Assembly (NCBI GenBank): GCA_963735495.1
Contig: CAVTLG010000008.1
Span: forward strand, 434,001-498,000
Length of the DNA: 64,000 nt
Source of the DNA: CAVTLG01 sp963735495
GTDB lineage: Bacteria > Chloroflexota > Ktedonobacteria > Ktedonobacterales > Ktedonobacteraceae
Direction of reading: 5' to 3'
Part shown: positions 1 through 8,630 of the stretch, piece by piece
Layout of the letters: each line of letters opens with the position of its first letter
Numbering within the stretch: position 1 is the first letter of the stretch
The notes under the pieces: model-generated
Told to the model about the DNA's origin: nothing
What the model saw: only the letters and a program-made list of their open reading frames with translations
The model's database searches: none
Translations under genes and position numbers: made by a program

Positions 1-252
1 TATATATGCTGGCACAAGCGGTATATCGGTCCATGAGAGATGATTAGCAGCAATAATATATGGTCCCTTGCGCGGAACATTATAGCGCCCACGCAAATGC
101 ACATGCATCGTCAGGAAAAAGACCAGGCGCGCAAAAAAGCGTAATGCTTCATAGCTGATACGCGGTGTGGAGTATGGCTCGTACAAATTTTTCTCTTTTT
201 TTTGCATCTTTTGCGTATTATCATTAGTAGTAACATGTACATCCTGTTTCAT
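1..252 (-). CDS. plsC: 1-acyl-glycerol-3-phosphate acyltransferase, N-terminal part (cut by window edge)
   Basis: Only the first 84 codons are present; the rest lies beyond base 1. The protein would transfer an acyl chain to lysophosphatidate at the inner membrane face, the second acylation of phospholipid synthesis. A hydrophobic stretch (about residues 38-50) is followed by GPYIIAANHLSWTDIP, which holds the NHxxxxD acyltransferase motif (N70-H71...D76). The ATG at 250-252 overlaps the stop of cmk in an ATGA, so the two are probably translationally coupled; cmk-plsC is a common bacterial order. The N-terminal 30 residues are polar. Family assignment is firm from the motif; exact substrate is inferred. 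Confidence 0.82.
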   Translation of the reverse strand, partial: MKQDVHVTTNDNTQKMQKKEKNLYEPYSTPRISYEALRFFARLVFFLTMHVHLRGRYNVPRKGPYIIAANHLSWTDIPLVPAYI

Positions 253-935
253 ACGGTATCCTCCACGCAATGTGTGATAGCTTCCAACACCTGCGACACG
301 CTGAGATGGTCGGTCTCGATGATGATAGCATCCTTTGCTGGCCGCATATTCTCACGGTCAATGTCATCACGGCGTCGAATATCACTGATCACCGCATCCA
401 GCGTGGGCAGAGCAGGATTACGCGCTCCCATACGTTCTACCAGTTCCGCATAACGCCGCCGTGCCCGTTCAAGCAAACTTGCAGTCAGATAGATCTTGAG
501 TTCGGCATCTGGGAGCACGACCGCCCCAATATCACGTCCAACCATCACGACGCGTCCCTGTTGCGCCATCTCCCGCTGCTGAGCAATCAAAATAGCACGC
601 ACCTCGGGATGTGAAGAGACCGTCGAAACAGCCCGCGTCACCGCTGCGTCCCGGATATCCCACGTCACATCACGCCCATGTACGGTTACTGTATACTGAC
701 GCCCATCGGCGACAGCCGGATGGCTAATCACGATACCTGCATGGCGTGCCAATGCTCCTAGCACACGCCCATCATTGATATCTTTCTGCTCCTGTAGGGC
801 AAGCCAGGACACAGCACGATACATGGCCCCTGTATCAATGTAGAGATAGCCCCATAGTCGGGCAAGTTGTTCGCCAATAGTACTTTTTCCTGAGCCTGCC
901 GGTCCATCGATAGCAACACGTTGTGGCCCTGACAT
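249..935 (-). CDS. cmk: Cytidylate kinase
   Basis: Phosphorylates CMP/dCMP with ATP for nucleotide recycling in the cytoplasm. The 228-residue length is typical. The P-loop GPAGSGKST lies at about residues 11-19 and is followed by the IDTGAMYRA segment that shapes the nucleotide-monophosphate site; VVMVGRDIGAVVLPDAELKIYL near the middle is the conserved GRDIG region, and RRDDIDRENMRP near the C-terminus is the RxxxDxxRxxxP lid segment typical of the family. It ends in a 4-bp overlap with the acyltransferase gene. Start ATG at 935 gives the family N-terminus directly. Confidence 0.95.
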   Translation of the reverse strand: MSGPQRVAIDGPAGSGKSTIGEQLARLWGYLYIDTGAMYRAVSWLALQEQKDINDGRVLGALARHAGIVISHPAVADGRQYTVTVHGRDVTWDIRDAAVTRAVSTVSSHPEVRAILIAQQREMAQQGRVVMVGRDIGAVVLPDAELKIYLTASLLERARRRYAELVERMGARNPALPTLDAVISDIRRRDDIDRENMRPAKDAIIIETDHLSVSQVLEAITHCVEDTV

Positions 936-1383
936 GAATCCTCCGCTTATTGATGCTAATTATACTGGAGAGGATTATATCATACGCAGCACTTCTCGGG
1001 GTCGCGGTCGCTTCCCTCTACGCTCAAAGTAGAAAAGCGGGTTCTCCCCTCCTTCGCCTTCGTGTTCTTCACGGATCAGGCCACAGGATGTTACATAAAC
1101 ACGCACTCAGACTACCCAAACGGCTTATTTTTGTGGTCCAGCTTGCATCACGTTGAATGCTCCTGATAAAATAGACAAAGTCCAAGTAATTGGGCACGTA
1201 CTAGTAGTACATTCAGGCGGATAGGTAGATTACGGCTAGCATAGATCGAATTTCAGAATTTCATATTTTGTTCGATGTAGGCTAGATGGGGGGTATCGAA
1301 TGAAGTATCGTAGAGTGTGTAACGAACTCACCTGACAATACCATCATCAGGATTGAGGAATACATTAGGATTAGAGGAAACAC
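936..1383. other. Intergenic region between divergent cmk and catalase
   Basis: No convincing gene is seen in these 448 bases. The region must hold the promoters of the cmk-plsC unit (leftward) and of the catalase (rightward). The catalase start is supported by AGAGGAAA at about 1373-1380. I found no clear peroxide-regulator palindrome. Confidence 0.5.
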
Positions 1384-2898
1384 GTGAGCGACCAACACGA
1401 CAAAAAGCTACCAGCGACAACGACTGACGCAGGCATTCCCGCTCCGAGCGATGAATATTCGCTCTCCGTTGGTCCCAATGGACCACTGCTGCTGCAAGAC
1501 CATTATCTCATTCAGAAAATGGCCCAGTTCAATCGTGAGCGCGTGCCAGAACGCGTGGTTCATGCAAAAGGGACCGGCGCGTATGGCTATTTCGAGGTGA
1601 CAAGAGACGTTTCGCAGTGGACGAAAGCTGCATTCTTGAACAAAGTTGGCAAGCGTACTCAGGTACTCCTCCGTTTCTCTACCGTCGCCGGAGAATTAGG
1701 GTCCGCTGACACTGTACGCGATCCGCGTGGCTTCGCCCTCAAATTCTACACTGAAGAGGGCAATTATGACCTCGTAGGCAACAATACCCCTATTTTCTTT
1801 ATACGCGATCCTTCGAAGTTCGCGGATTTCATTCACTCCCAGAAACGCATGCCCAACGACGATATGCGCAGTAACAATGCGCAGTGGGATTTCTGGTCTC
1901 TCTCTCCCGAGGCAATGCACCAGGTAACGTTCCTGATGTCAGACCGAGGCACGCCGCGCACGCTCCGCCATATGAACGGCTATGGCAGCCACACTTTCAT
2001 GTGGATCAATGCCCAGGGGGAAAAGTTCTGGGTGAAATACCACTTCAAGACAGAGCAAGGTATCGAGAACTTTACAGCTAGCGATGCGCAAGCCATGACA
2101 GCAGAAGATCCCGATTTCCATCGCCGCGACCTGAAAGAGGCCATCCAGAAGCGCGATTACCCGGTCTGGCGTCTGGAAATGCAGATTATGCCTTTCGCCG
2201 ACGCAGCAAACTATCGCTTCAATCCCTTCGATCTAACCAAAGTCTGGCCGCATAGTGATTATCCGCCCATCACAGTTGGACGACTTGTACTAGATCGTAA
2301 CCCGGAGAACTTCTTTGCTGAGATCGAGCAGTCCGCATTCGAGCCAGCAAACATGGTTCCTGGCATCGGACCCAGCCCCGATAAGATGCTGCTAGGTCGC
2401 ATGTTCAGCTATCCCGATACACACCGCCATCGTATTGGTGCGAACTATTTGCAGTTGCCAGTCAATCAGCCAAAAGCAACAACCGTCCATAGCTATAATA
2501 AGGACGGCGCAATGCGCTACAATCACAGTGGCAACCAGCCTGTCTACGCGCCAAATAGCTATGACGGTCCAAAGGCTGACCCGGAGCACTACGCTGACGC
2601 CAGCTGGTCTACCAGTGGAGAACTTGTACGCAGCGCTTACACACTCCACACAGAGGATAGCGACTTCGTTCAACCCGGCAACCTCTATCGCCACACGCTC
2701 TCTGCAACCGATAAGGATCATCTTGTGAACAACATCGTTGGTCATCTGGGTCAAGGCGTCGAGCGTTTTATCCAGGAGCGCGCACTCAAACTCTGGTACC
2801 AGGTTGACCAGGAGCTTGGAACACGCATCGCCAGAGGCATCGGTCTGGAGGGCGCATCCGCTCTCTCCGCCTCAGCCGACGGTGGTCAGCACAAATAG
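1384..2898 (+). CDS. katA: Monofunctional heme catalase (clade-3-like small subunit)
   Basis: Decomposes hydrogen peroxide to water and oxygen in the cytoplasm. It has 504 residues, the size of small-subunit catalases. Distal His60 lies in FNRERVPERVVHAKG, Asn133 in DLVGNNTPIFF, and the proximal heme ligand Tyr343 in RMFSYPDTHRHR, so the active site is complete. The start is a GTG at 1384 with AGAGGAAA about 5 bases upstream. It is monocistronic, followed by a strong hairpin terminator. Residues R350 and the R-x-x-x-Y spacing fit ordinary heme b catalases. Regulation is not visible in the sequence. Confidence 0.95.
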   Translation: MSDQHDKKLPATTTDAGIPAPSDEYSLSVGPNGPLLLQDHYLIQKMAQFNRERVPERVVHAKGTGAYGYFEVTRDVSQWTKAAFLNKVGKRTQVLLRFSTVAGELGSADTVRDPRGFALKFYTEEGNYDLVGNNTPIFFIRDPSKFADFIHSQKRMPNDDMRSNNAQWDFWSLSPEAMHQVTFLMSDRGTPRTLRHMNGYGSHTFMWINAQGEKFWVKYHFKTEQGIENFTASDAQAMTAEDPDFHRRDLKEAIQKRDYPVWRLEMQIMPFADAANYRFNPFDLTKVWPHSDYPPITVGRLVLDRNPENFFAEIEQSAFEPANMVPGIGPSPDKMLLGRMFSYPDTHRHRIGANYLQLPVNQPKATTVHSYNKDGAMRYNHSGNQPVYAPNSYDGPKADPEHYADASWSTSGELVRSAYTLHTEDSDFVQPGNLYRHTLSATDKDHLVNNIVGHLGQGVERFIQERALKLWYQVDQELGTRIARGIGLEGASALSASADGGQHK

Positions 2899-2908
2899 CG
2901 GCTAACGC

Positions 2909-2936
2909 GTAGGACCATCGCAAGGGATGGTCCTAC
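2909..2936 (+). terminator. Rho-independent terminator of catalase
   Basis: Perfect 11-bp stem GTAGGACCATC / GATGGTCCTAC (2909-2919 and 2926-2936) with a 6-base loop, starting 11 bases after the catalase stop and followed by a short T-rich run. Confidence 0.8.
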
Positions 2937-2966
2937 TTTCCATGCAAGAGAGTCTCTGGCACGCTC

Positions 2967-2996
2967 AATCCCACGGGTTGCGCAACCCGTGGGATT
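2967..2996. repeat. Perfect 30-bp palindrome
   Basis: Two 15-base arms, AATCCCACGGGTTGC and its exact reverse complement, abut with no spacer. It sits 30 bases after the catalase terminator and before the repeat-protein gene. It could be a REP-like interspersed repeat, a second terminator or a regulator site; the sequence does not decide. Confidence 0.75.
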
Positions 2997-3058
2997 ATAA
3001 ATGAAGTCTGGTTGTAAATACTTGCTAGAGATATCAGAAGGCCACAGGGTGTCCGTCC

Positions 3059-5425
3059 ATGGAGAGAAATAGTGAAATCCAGAGGAATCCATCTACACGA
3101 GAAGGAGAGCAGCGCATTGTCGACTTTGCGACCAGTCAAGGATTAGGAACCGAGACACAAACAGACGCACCTAAACGGACAAGCACAAAGATACGGCGCC
3201 TGATAGATTTTCGGTCTCAGTGTCACAATCTACAAAAAGTCGAAAAGGATTTATCTACCCGCAATATATTTTCCACTGCCCATCAGCGATTGGAAAAGGC
3301 AGGAGCTACAACCGAAGAGTGCACGCTCTTCTCGGCAGCCTACCGACGAGTGAGAGAGATAAAGCAAGATGTAGGACCACAAGATATAAAACAAATCTCT
3401 GACCGCCAATCGTTTTTTACAGATACTTACCTGAGGTTATATGAGAGCAAGGCTGGAAAACTTAGCCTTTCTGCATTTACTCATGATTATAAGGAACTCT
3501 GCCAGGCAGGAGCCAGCACAGAAGTACTCTCAACATTTTCCTCGGCCTATCGCGATCTAAGAGCCGCAGGAGCCACAAGAGAGAGTCTTTCCTGGTTTTC
3601 CTCAACCTATCATAATTGGCACAAGGCAGAAGCGAGTCCTGAGGATCTCGCCAGTTTTTCTAATGTCTATCTTGACTTGCGCAAGGCAGAAGCTGACCTA
3701 CCGCTTTTTTCTTCGGACTATCAACTTATGAAAGTGTCCGACACTGATCCGAAGAAGCTCTTAGTATTTGCTACCACCTATCGCGATCTAAGAGCAACAG
3801 GAGCCGCTAAAGACAACCTTGCAGAATTTTCTATGGACTATAGTAACTTGTATGGAGCAGGAGCGAGTCACGAGGACCTCGAAGTGTTTGCTACCACCTA
3901 TCGCGATCTAAGAGCCGTAGGAGCCACTAAAGACGACCTTTCAGAATTTTCTATAGACCATCGTAACTTGCATGGAGCAGGAGTCACTGGGGAGAAGCTT
4001 AAAGTGTTTGCGGGGGCCTATCGCGACCTGAAATCAGCAGGTGCGCATCGCAAGGACTTCGAGGCGTTTGTGCGGGACTATCAAGATATGAACGATGCAG
4101 ATGCCAGCCCGGAGGACCTTGCCGCGTTTTCTAGAGGCTATCAAGCTGTGCACGATGGTAGAGCTAACCCGGAGGAGCGCTCATTGTTTTCCACAACCTG
4201 TCGCGATCTGAAATCTGGAGGAGCGCGTCCTGAGGACTTCGAGGCGTTTGCGGGGGCCTATCGCGACCTGAAAGTAGCAGGAGCACGTCACGAGGATCTC
4301 GCAGTGTTTGCGGGGGCCTGTCGCGACCTGAAACTAGCCGGAGCGCATCCTGAGGACCTCGCAGTGTTTGCGGGGGCCTATCGCGATCTGAAATCAGCCG
4401 GAGCGCGTCCTGAGGATCTCGCAGTGTTTGCGGGGGCCTGTCGCGACCTGAAATCAGCAGGTGCGCGTCCTGAGGATCTCGCAGTGTTTGCGGATGCCTG
4501 TCGCGACCTGAAATCAGCCGGAGCGCGTCGCGAGGACCTCAAAGTGTTTGCGAGGGCCTATCGCAACCTGAAAGGACTAGGAGCGAGTCCTGAGGATCTC
4601 GCAGTCCTTTCTAACGTCACTCAGCGGTTACAAGGGGAAGGAATAGATCCCGCGACCTTCTGCCAGGCGTATGAAAGACTCTTGACACGACTCTTAGTGC
4701 GTGGAAATCACCTGGAGGATGTCCCCATTGGCCAGACATACAAGCAACTCTCTGAGCAAGGAGCCAGCGGAAGAATCCTTCGCCACTTTTTTCAGAGCCA
4801 TGAGCAACAGCGCAGGGGAGGAGCCAGCGAGGATAGCCTTGCATACTATTGTGAGACATATCCAAAGCTGCATGAGAAAAGTGCTGATCTAGCTTTCTTA
4901 GCAAAATTTTATCAATTTTACCGGCAATTGCAGGAAAATGGTGCCCAAAGGGACCACTTCCTCACCTTTGTCAAAAAGTATGAGCAAGGATTTCAGCAGG
5001 ATGTTGAGGATCTTCCGGGGAAAGAATATGTAGACGAAGTAATAACGGAAATGAAACGGAGAAGACAAAACTTTCACCGCGAAGCTGAAAATCGGCAATC
5101 AAATGAGGAAGGTCCAAGAGAAGAATACCAGCAACTTTTTAAGGAGACTTCCCCTGATACAAGAGCGGCTGAACTTCCACCATGGAATGAGATACAAGCA
5201 ATGTCTGAGTGGGACCACCCAGCCGTACAGAAAGCGTTCAAACAATTTAATCTGGATGATGACCAGAAGCTGAGCGACAAGGCGGCAGCAGTCATCGTAG
5301 CATTTGAGGATCAATTAGACACGAGTAACCGGATAAGAGCCGCAAGCAATGAGCCATTGCTTGATGTAGCACCTTACCTCACACGACTGGGTCAAGAATT
5401 GCAAAACAGGATATCAGGTAGATAA
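3059..5425 (+). CDS. Large protein of 20-residue tandem repeats, function unknown
   Basis: I do not recognise this 788-residue protein. Residues 60-680 approximately are a run of about 25-30 units of near 20 residues with consensus FAGAYRDLKSAGARPEDLAV; early units have diverged (for example AYRDLRAAGATRESLSWFSS) and units near residues 385-520 are almost identical. Each unit looks like two short helices, so a solenoid is likely. No signal peptide or membrane segment is seen, so it should be cytoplasmic. The C-terminus (about 690-788) is charged and non-repetitive, with LPPWNEIQAM and a final helix. The ATG at 3059 has only a weak ribosome-binding site and no close alternative. Similar charged, low-complexity proteins occur at 19.3-22.9 kb, but no clear homology to them is visible. 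Confidence 0.85.
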   Translation: MERNSEIQRNPSTREGEQRIVDFATSQGLGTETQTDAPKRTSTKIRRLIDFRSQCHNLQKVEKDLSTRNIFSTAHQRLEKAGATTEECTLFSAAYRRVREIKQDVGPQDIKQISDRQSFFTDTYLRLYESKAGKLSLSAFTHDYKELCQAGASTEVLSTFSSAYRDLRAAGATRESLSWFSSTYHNWHKAEASPEDLASFSNVYLDLRKAEADLPLFSSDYQLMKVSDTDPKKLLVFATTYRDLRATGAAKDNLAEFSMDYSNLYGAGASHEDLEVFATTYRDLRAVGATKDDLSEFSIDHRNLHGAGVTGEKLKVFAGAYRDLKSAGAHRKDFEAFVRDYQDMNDADASPEDLAAFSRGYQAVHDGRANPEERSLFSTTCRDLKSGGARPEDFEAFAGAYRDLKVAGARHEDLAVFAGACRDLKLAGAHPEDLAVFAGAYRDLKSAGARPEDLAVFAGACRDLKSAGARPEDLAVFADACRDLKSAGARREDLKVFARAYRNLKGLGASPEDLAVLSNVTQRLQGEGIDPATFCQAYERLLTRLLVRGNHLEDVPIGQTYKQLSEQGASGRILRHFFQSHEQQRRGGASEDSLAYYCETYPKLHEKSADLAFLAKFYQFYRQLQENGAQRDHFLTFVKKYEQGFQQDVEDLPGKEYVDEVITEMKRRRQNFHREAENRQSNEEGPREEYQQLFKETSPDTRAAELPPWNEIQAMSEWDHPAVQKAFKQFNLDDDQKLSDKAAAVIVAFEDQLDTSNRIRAASNEPLLDVAPYLTRLGQELQNRISGR
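4021..4620 (+). repeat. 60-bp tandem coding repeats
   Basis: Ten consecutive 60-base units within the 788-residue gene keep exact register; each starts near TATCGCGACCTGAAA and contains CCTGAGGA(T/C)CTCGCAGTGTTTG. Units from about 4200 to 4560 are nearly identical at DNA level, showing recent expansion or gene conversion; more diverged units extend the array leftwards to about 3300. Confidence 0.85.
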
Positions 5426-5954
5426 TCGTATTAAGCATATGCTCACTCAAACTGTGAGAACGCATCTCTACACCTATCGAGCAGCATATCTAATCTTTTT
5501 CCCCTTGACTCACATGCATTTCTGCCTTGCCTTAATAGAATGTGCGTCTCCTTCACCAATAGAGCAATACACTTTTATTATCTGTTCTATTTTTTTGATA
5601 AATATTGTATTTTCAAAAAAAATGGTGTATACTTACTAAGTCTTATCTTTATTTTTTTAAGACATGTTTCTAGTATAAAAAATGGCATATACTACCCACT
5701 TTTCGCTCGAAACGCTACGCTCTCTAGCCCTTCGCTCGCATCTCTCCATAGAGAAGTAGAGGTTCTGAGATGGCTCTATCAGCTCTCACGCTTTTACGCC
5801 TCGGTGAGAAAGCATTGCTAAAAAAGACATTCTCCTTGTATTAAAGACATGCTTCGCATGAGAAAAAGTCAGTGGGAAACTGAGCAGCAACTATGCCGTG
5901 AGAGGCCCGACGGGGCAGAATAGCACAAACCATTGGAGAAAGACGGAAAGAGCT
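5426..5954. other. AT-rich intergenic region with possible structured leader
   Basis: No gene is supported. Between 5590 and 5700 two similar segments, AAAAAATGGTGTATACTTAC and AAAAAATGGCATATACTACC, lie about 75 bases apart. Just before the next gene, 5869-5885 can fold as TCAGT-GGGAA-ACTGA and 5903-5920 contains GGCCCGACGGGGC, so the leader of the 5955 gene may be structured. I cannot match it to a known riboswitch. Confidence 0.4.
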
Positions 5955-6167
5955 ATGGTGACAAACGCCGATGGAACTTACTTCCAGGAGGATGACTACG
6001 TTCGCATCAAACGCACGGGAGAGAAAGGACGCGTCAATGCAACTGATGGAGGGGTTGTGTATGTCCTCATGGATGAAACTGACGAGACAAGACTTTTTTC
6101 AGCCTACGTCGATGAAGACGCGTACATTGAAATCGTTCCCCCGCAACAGATGGAAGCTAAAGCCTGA
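5955..6167 (+). CDS. Small conserved-looking protein, KOW/SH3-like, function unknown
   Basis: A 70-residue acidic protein. The core DDYVRIKRTGEKGRVNATDGGVVYVLMDE looks like a small beta-barrel of the KOW/SH3 kind, with a turn RTGEKGRV typical of KOW loops, but I do not claim a named family. The ATG at 5955 is chosen over an upstream in-frame ATG at 5898 because CGGAAAG (5944-5950) gives a proper ribosome-binding site. A hairpin follows 12 bases after the stop. The next small gene lies 160 bases downstream. Confidence 0.65.
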   Translation: MVTNADGTYFQEDDYVRIKRTGEKGRVNATDGGVVYVLMDETDETRLFSAYVDEDAYIEIVPPQQMEAKA

Positions 6168-6178
6168 GGATAAAAGCG

Positions 6179-6220
6179 CGTTTGCCGTTGCTCAACCTGC
6201 TAGCAGAGCGATGGCAAACG
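6179..6220 (+). terminator. Hairpin after the KOW-like gene
   Basis: A 15-bp stem, CGTTTGCCGTTGCTC with GAGCGATGGCAAACG, including two G-U pairs, and a 12-base loop. It starts 12 bases after the stop codon at 6167. No U-run follows, so termination is likely but not certain. Confidence 0.55.
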
Positions 6221-6326
6221 TGCAATGTATTATAGTAAGAGACAGTGTTCAACGTAGAGCATAGAGTGATCGCGTGCAAAGATTATTTCATTGCCTGATC
6301 AATAAAAAACGGCAAGGAGTACATAA

Positions 6327-6533
6327 ATGGATGATAGATATTATACACAACGCGTGAGTGATCGCGAACATCTGGTTCGTGAACTGCAACAAGGCAAAGC
6401 GCTTAACCCGGATGATCGCGTTATCCGCCATTTCCAGACGCTGGAAAATGCCCAGCAGTACGCGGAGTCAGTCAATAGGGTACAACGTGAACTTGATAAG
6501 ACCTATGGTCATTGGGTTAAAAGGGCCATTTAA
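6327..6533 (+). CDS. Small protein of unknown function
   Basis: A 68-residue, mostly helical, soluble protein (MDDRYYTQRVSDREHLVREL at the start, then a helix ENAQQYAESVNRVQRELDKTY). The start is convincing because AAGGAG lies 7 bases before the ATG, and a terminator follows. I do not recognise the family. Its neighbour at 5955 is another small protein in the same direction, separated by a hairpin, so they are probably separate units. Confidence 0.6.
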   Translation: MDDRYYTQRVSDREHLVRELQQGKALNPDDRVIRHFQTLENAQQYAESVNRVQRELDKTYGHWVKRAI

Positions 6534-6550
6534 TAAGTGGAAATACAGCA

Positions 6551-6583
6551 CGCCTCAAGTTCCTCTCGATTTCACTTGAGGCG
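6551..6583 (+). terminator. Rho-independent terminator
   Basis: Perfect 10-bp stem CGCCTCAAGT / ACTTGAGGCG with a 13-base loop, followed by TTT, 18 bases after the stop of the 68-residue gene. It also lies downstream of the convergent rluB gene and may serve both. Confidence 0.7.
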
Positions 6584-6669
6584 TTTCAAACGTGCGCAAC
6601 TGTATCAAGGAATTTTAATGAATATATGAAAAGCGTGTAAGGACGTTGAGGAGATGGGCCTGGCCATAC

Positions 6670-7425
6670 TTACCCAAGCAGTGCCTGGACTTCAGCTTCA
6701 GTCAAATAGCGCCATTTGCCGCTGGGAACGTCACGCAGCGTCAGAGGTCCAACCCCCACACGTGCTAGTTGCAAGACCCTGTGACCAATCGCCTGCAACA
6801 TACGACGCACCTGGCGCTTGCGACCCTCGTGGATGGTGAGCGTCAACCAGCTATCTGCACCTGTACGACGTAACACGCTCACCCGAGCGGGCGCGGTCAT
6901 ATGCTGGCTACCATCGTCTTCTGTAATCAGTACCCCACGCCTGAGCATCGCCAATGCCTCCATGGAAGGCTCTCCTTGCACGAGAGCTTCATAGCGCTTT
7001 TCCATGGCATAGCGCGGATGCGAGAGGTGCAACGCAAAATTGCCATCATTTGTCAGCAGCAATAAACCACTTGTATCAATATCCAGCCGACCAACAGGAT
7101 ACACACGCAGTTGACGCACCTCAGACGGTAGCAGGTCGAGGACAGTCGGACGCCCCTGTGGATCTTGCGCCGTGCTGACACATCCGGCTGGCTTATTGAG
7201 TAACAAATACACCTGCCTGCTAGTAGCATTGACCGCTTTCCCGTCAACAACTACGCGATCATGCGCGGGATCAATGCGTGTTCCTTGCGTAGTAATCGTT
7301 ATGCCATTTACCTGAACGCGTCCCGAGGCAATCAACTCTTCCGCATGACGACGCGAGGCAATACCAGCATGGGCCAGAAAACGCGCCAGCCGTTCACCCT
7401 CCACCGTATCCTGTTGCTCACTCAT
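6670..7425 (-). CDS. rluB: RluB/RsuA-family pseudouridine synthase
   Basis: Converts a uridine of ribosomal RNA (23S in RluB proteins) to pseudouridine. The 251-residue protein has an N-terminal S4 RNA-binding domain (about 9-65, RLARFLAHAGIASRRHAEELI) and the catalytic motif GRLDIDTSGLLLLTNDG with its Asp (about residue 113). The ATG at 7425 overlaps the stop of the DUF2851 gene as ATGA and has GGAAAGAG upstream; an upstream in-frame start at 7473 would overlap that gene by 50 bases and is less likely. It is the last gene of a three-gene operon. RluB rather than RsuA or RluE is inferred from the S4 domain and length. Confidence 0.88.
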   Translation of the reverse strand: MSEQQDTVEGERLARFLAHAGIASRRHAEELIASGRVQVNGITITTQGTRIDPAHDRVVVDGKAVNATSRQVYLLLNKPAGCVSTAQDPQGRPTVLDLLPSEVRQLRVYPVGRLDIDTSGLLLLTNDGNFALHLSHPRYAMEKRYEALVQGEPSMEALAMLRRGVLITEDDGSQHMTAPARVSVLRRTGADSWLTLTIHEGRKRQVRRMLQAIGHRVLQLARVGVGPLTLRDVPSGKWRYLTEAEVQALLG

Positions 7426-8630
7426 ATACCGCTCTTTCCCATCATACACAGAGTACAATGTTTCTCCTGACAAGTCTGCTGATAAATATAATGAAGTCCT
7501 TGCTGCTGACAGCTCCCACGTGGTTCTCCTGGCAATTGCAATTGCTTACACATCATACGCGTAATACGATTGGACGCGAGACCGGGATGCTGCCGATAAC
7601 AGGCTTGTGCGCGCTCTGCCAGCGTCGAATCATGCTCAAGCAAGGCTACTGCTGCGGCAAATGGCAGCACCACGTTGCAAATAAGTATATCAGTGCGCGC
7701 AAGACTCAACCCCAGCGCACAGAATTCCGTGCGTAGCGCCTGTAACAACGCTGTATCTTCGAAAGCCAGAAACAGTTTACGCAGTGTTTGCCAGGCACCG
7801 ACATGACGCCAACGCTCGATCAGCACGGCGAGTACGCGCAAACGGCTGGCATCCAGCGGTGCAGGTCGTGTCGCGCGCCCCAATGGCTCTGGCACTTCCT
7901 TTTTACCTACGAGCAAATAGAGACCGCTCGCCCGAAAAAAATCGCGATCACGCCCATAACCTAATCCTTCGGCCAGAGCTGGCAGCAAGCACAAATCATA
8001 AGTATCAATAGAGCAGGCCAGCTGATCAACGCAGTGTAACTGCTCAACAAACGTATGAGCCTTCTGCTCAAAGCGTAGCAATCCAGCATGCATCAGTAAA
8101 CGAGCAATCTCCTCTTTACTCAGGAGCGGCAGCACATGATGGCAGGGCCAGGTTGTCTCCGTTTGCGATGTCATGGTAAGAGGAAATTGTGTCCTCGCCA
8201 CTGGCTGATCATACAGTGAACACACGGGCACGACAACCCCGTCCTGGCGTAGCGTGGGATGCGGATCATCACAAATGAACACGACATGCAGCACAACTGC
8301 GTTATAGCGCGGATCGCGATGATGCAGATGCGCGGACCAATCACTGGCCCGCACATGGAACTCAACATCCCCAATATACTTGGCGAGCAGCCTATCCTGC
8401 TGCGGAAACAGCACAGCCTGCTCCTGAGACTGCAACGGTACCCACAGCACAGCATCTCGTACATCTGGCCCCACTGATCCTCCGGGACATCCGGCAAATA
8501 TGAGTCGACAGACACGACCATCGCTCAATAATAACTGGCTTCCAGGCGCTAATGCCCACCAGCGGCGTGCAATATCCTGCTCATCAACCGAGATAGCTGC
8601 ACGCGTCTGGCGAGCACAACTGCTACTCAC
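7422..8630 (-). CDS. DUF2851 family protein
   Basis: A 402-residue soluble protein whose N-terminal third carries the family hallmarks GPDVRDA, GDVEFHVRASDW and HHRDPRYNAVVLHVVF. The function of DUF2851 proteins is not established; the conserved Asp/Glu/His pattern could suggest a nuclease-like fold, but that is inference. ATGA overlaps join it to the coiled-coil gene upstream and to rluB downstream, so the three are co-translated. The C-terminal half has leucine-rich helices and a Cys-rich tail (QTCQEKHCTLCMM). Confidence 0.85.
   Translation of the reverse strand: MSSSCARQTRAAISVDEQDIARRWWALAPGSQLLLSDGRVCRLIFAGCPGGSVGPDVRDAVLWVPLQSQEQAVLFPQQDRLLAKYIGDVEFHVRASDWSAHLHHRDPRYNAVVLHVVFICDDPHPTLRQDGVVVPVCSLYDQPVARTQFPLTMTSQTETTWPCHHVLPLLSKEEIARLLMHAGLLRFEQKAHTFVEQLHCVDQLACSIDTYDLCLLPALAEGLGYGRDRDFFRASGLYLLVGKKEVPEPLGRATRPAPLDASRLRVLAVLIERWRHVGAWQTLRKLFLAFEDTALLQALRTEFCALGLSLARTDILICNVVLPFAAAVALLEHDSTLAERAQACYRQHPGLASNRITRMMCKQLQLPGEPRGSCQQQGLHYIYQQTCQEKHCTLCMMGKSGI

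Noticed and set aside
3300..4620. CRISPR-like or non-coding tandem array
   Set aside because: The 60-base units stay in one open frame and encode a conserved 20-residue repeat, so it is coding.
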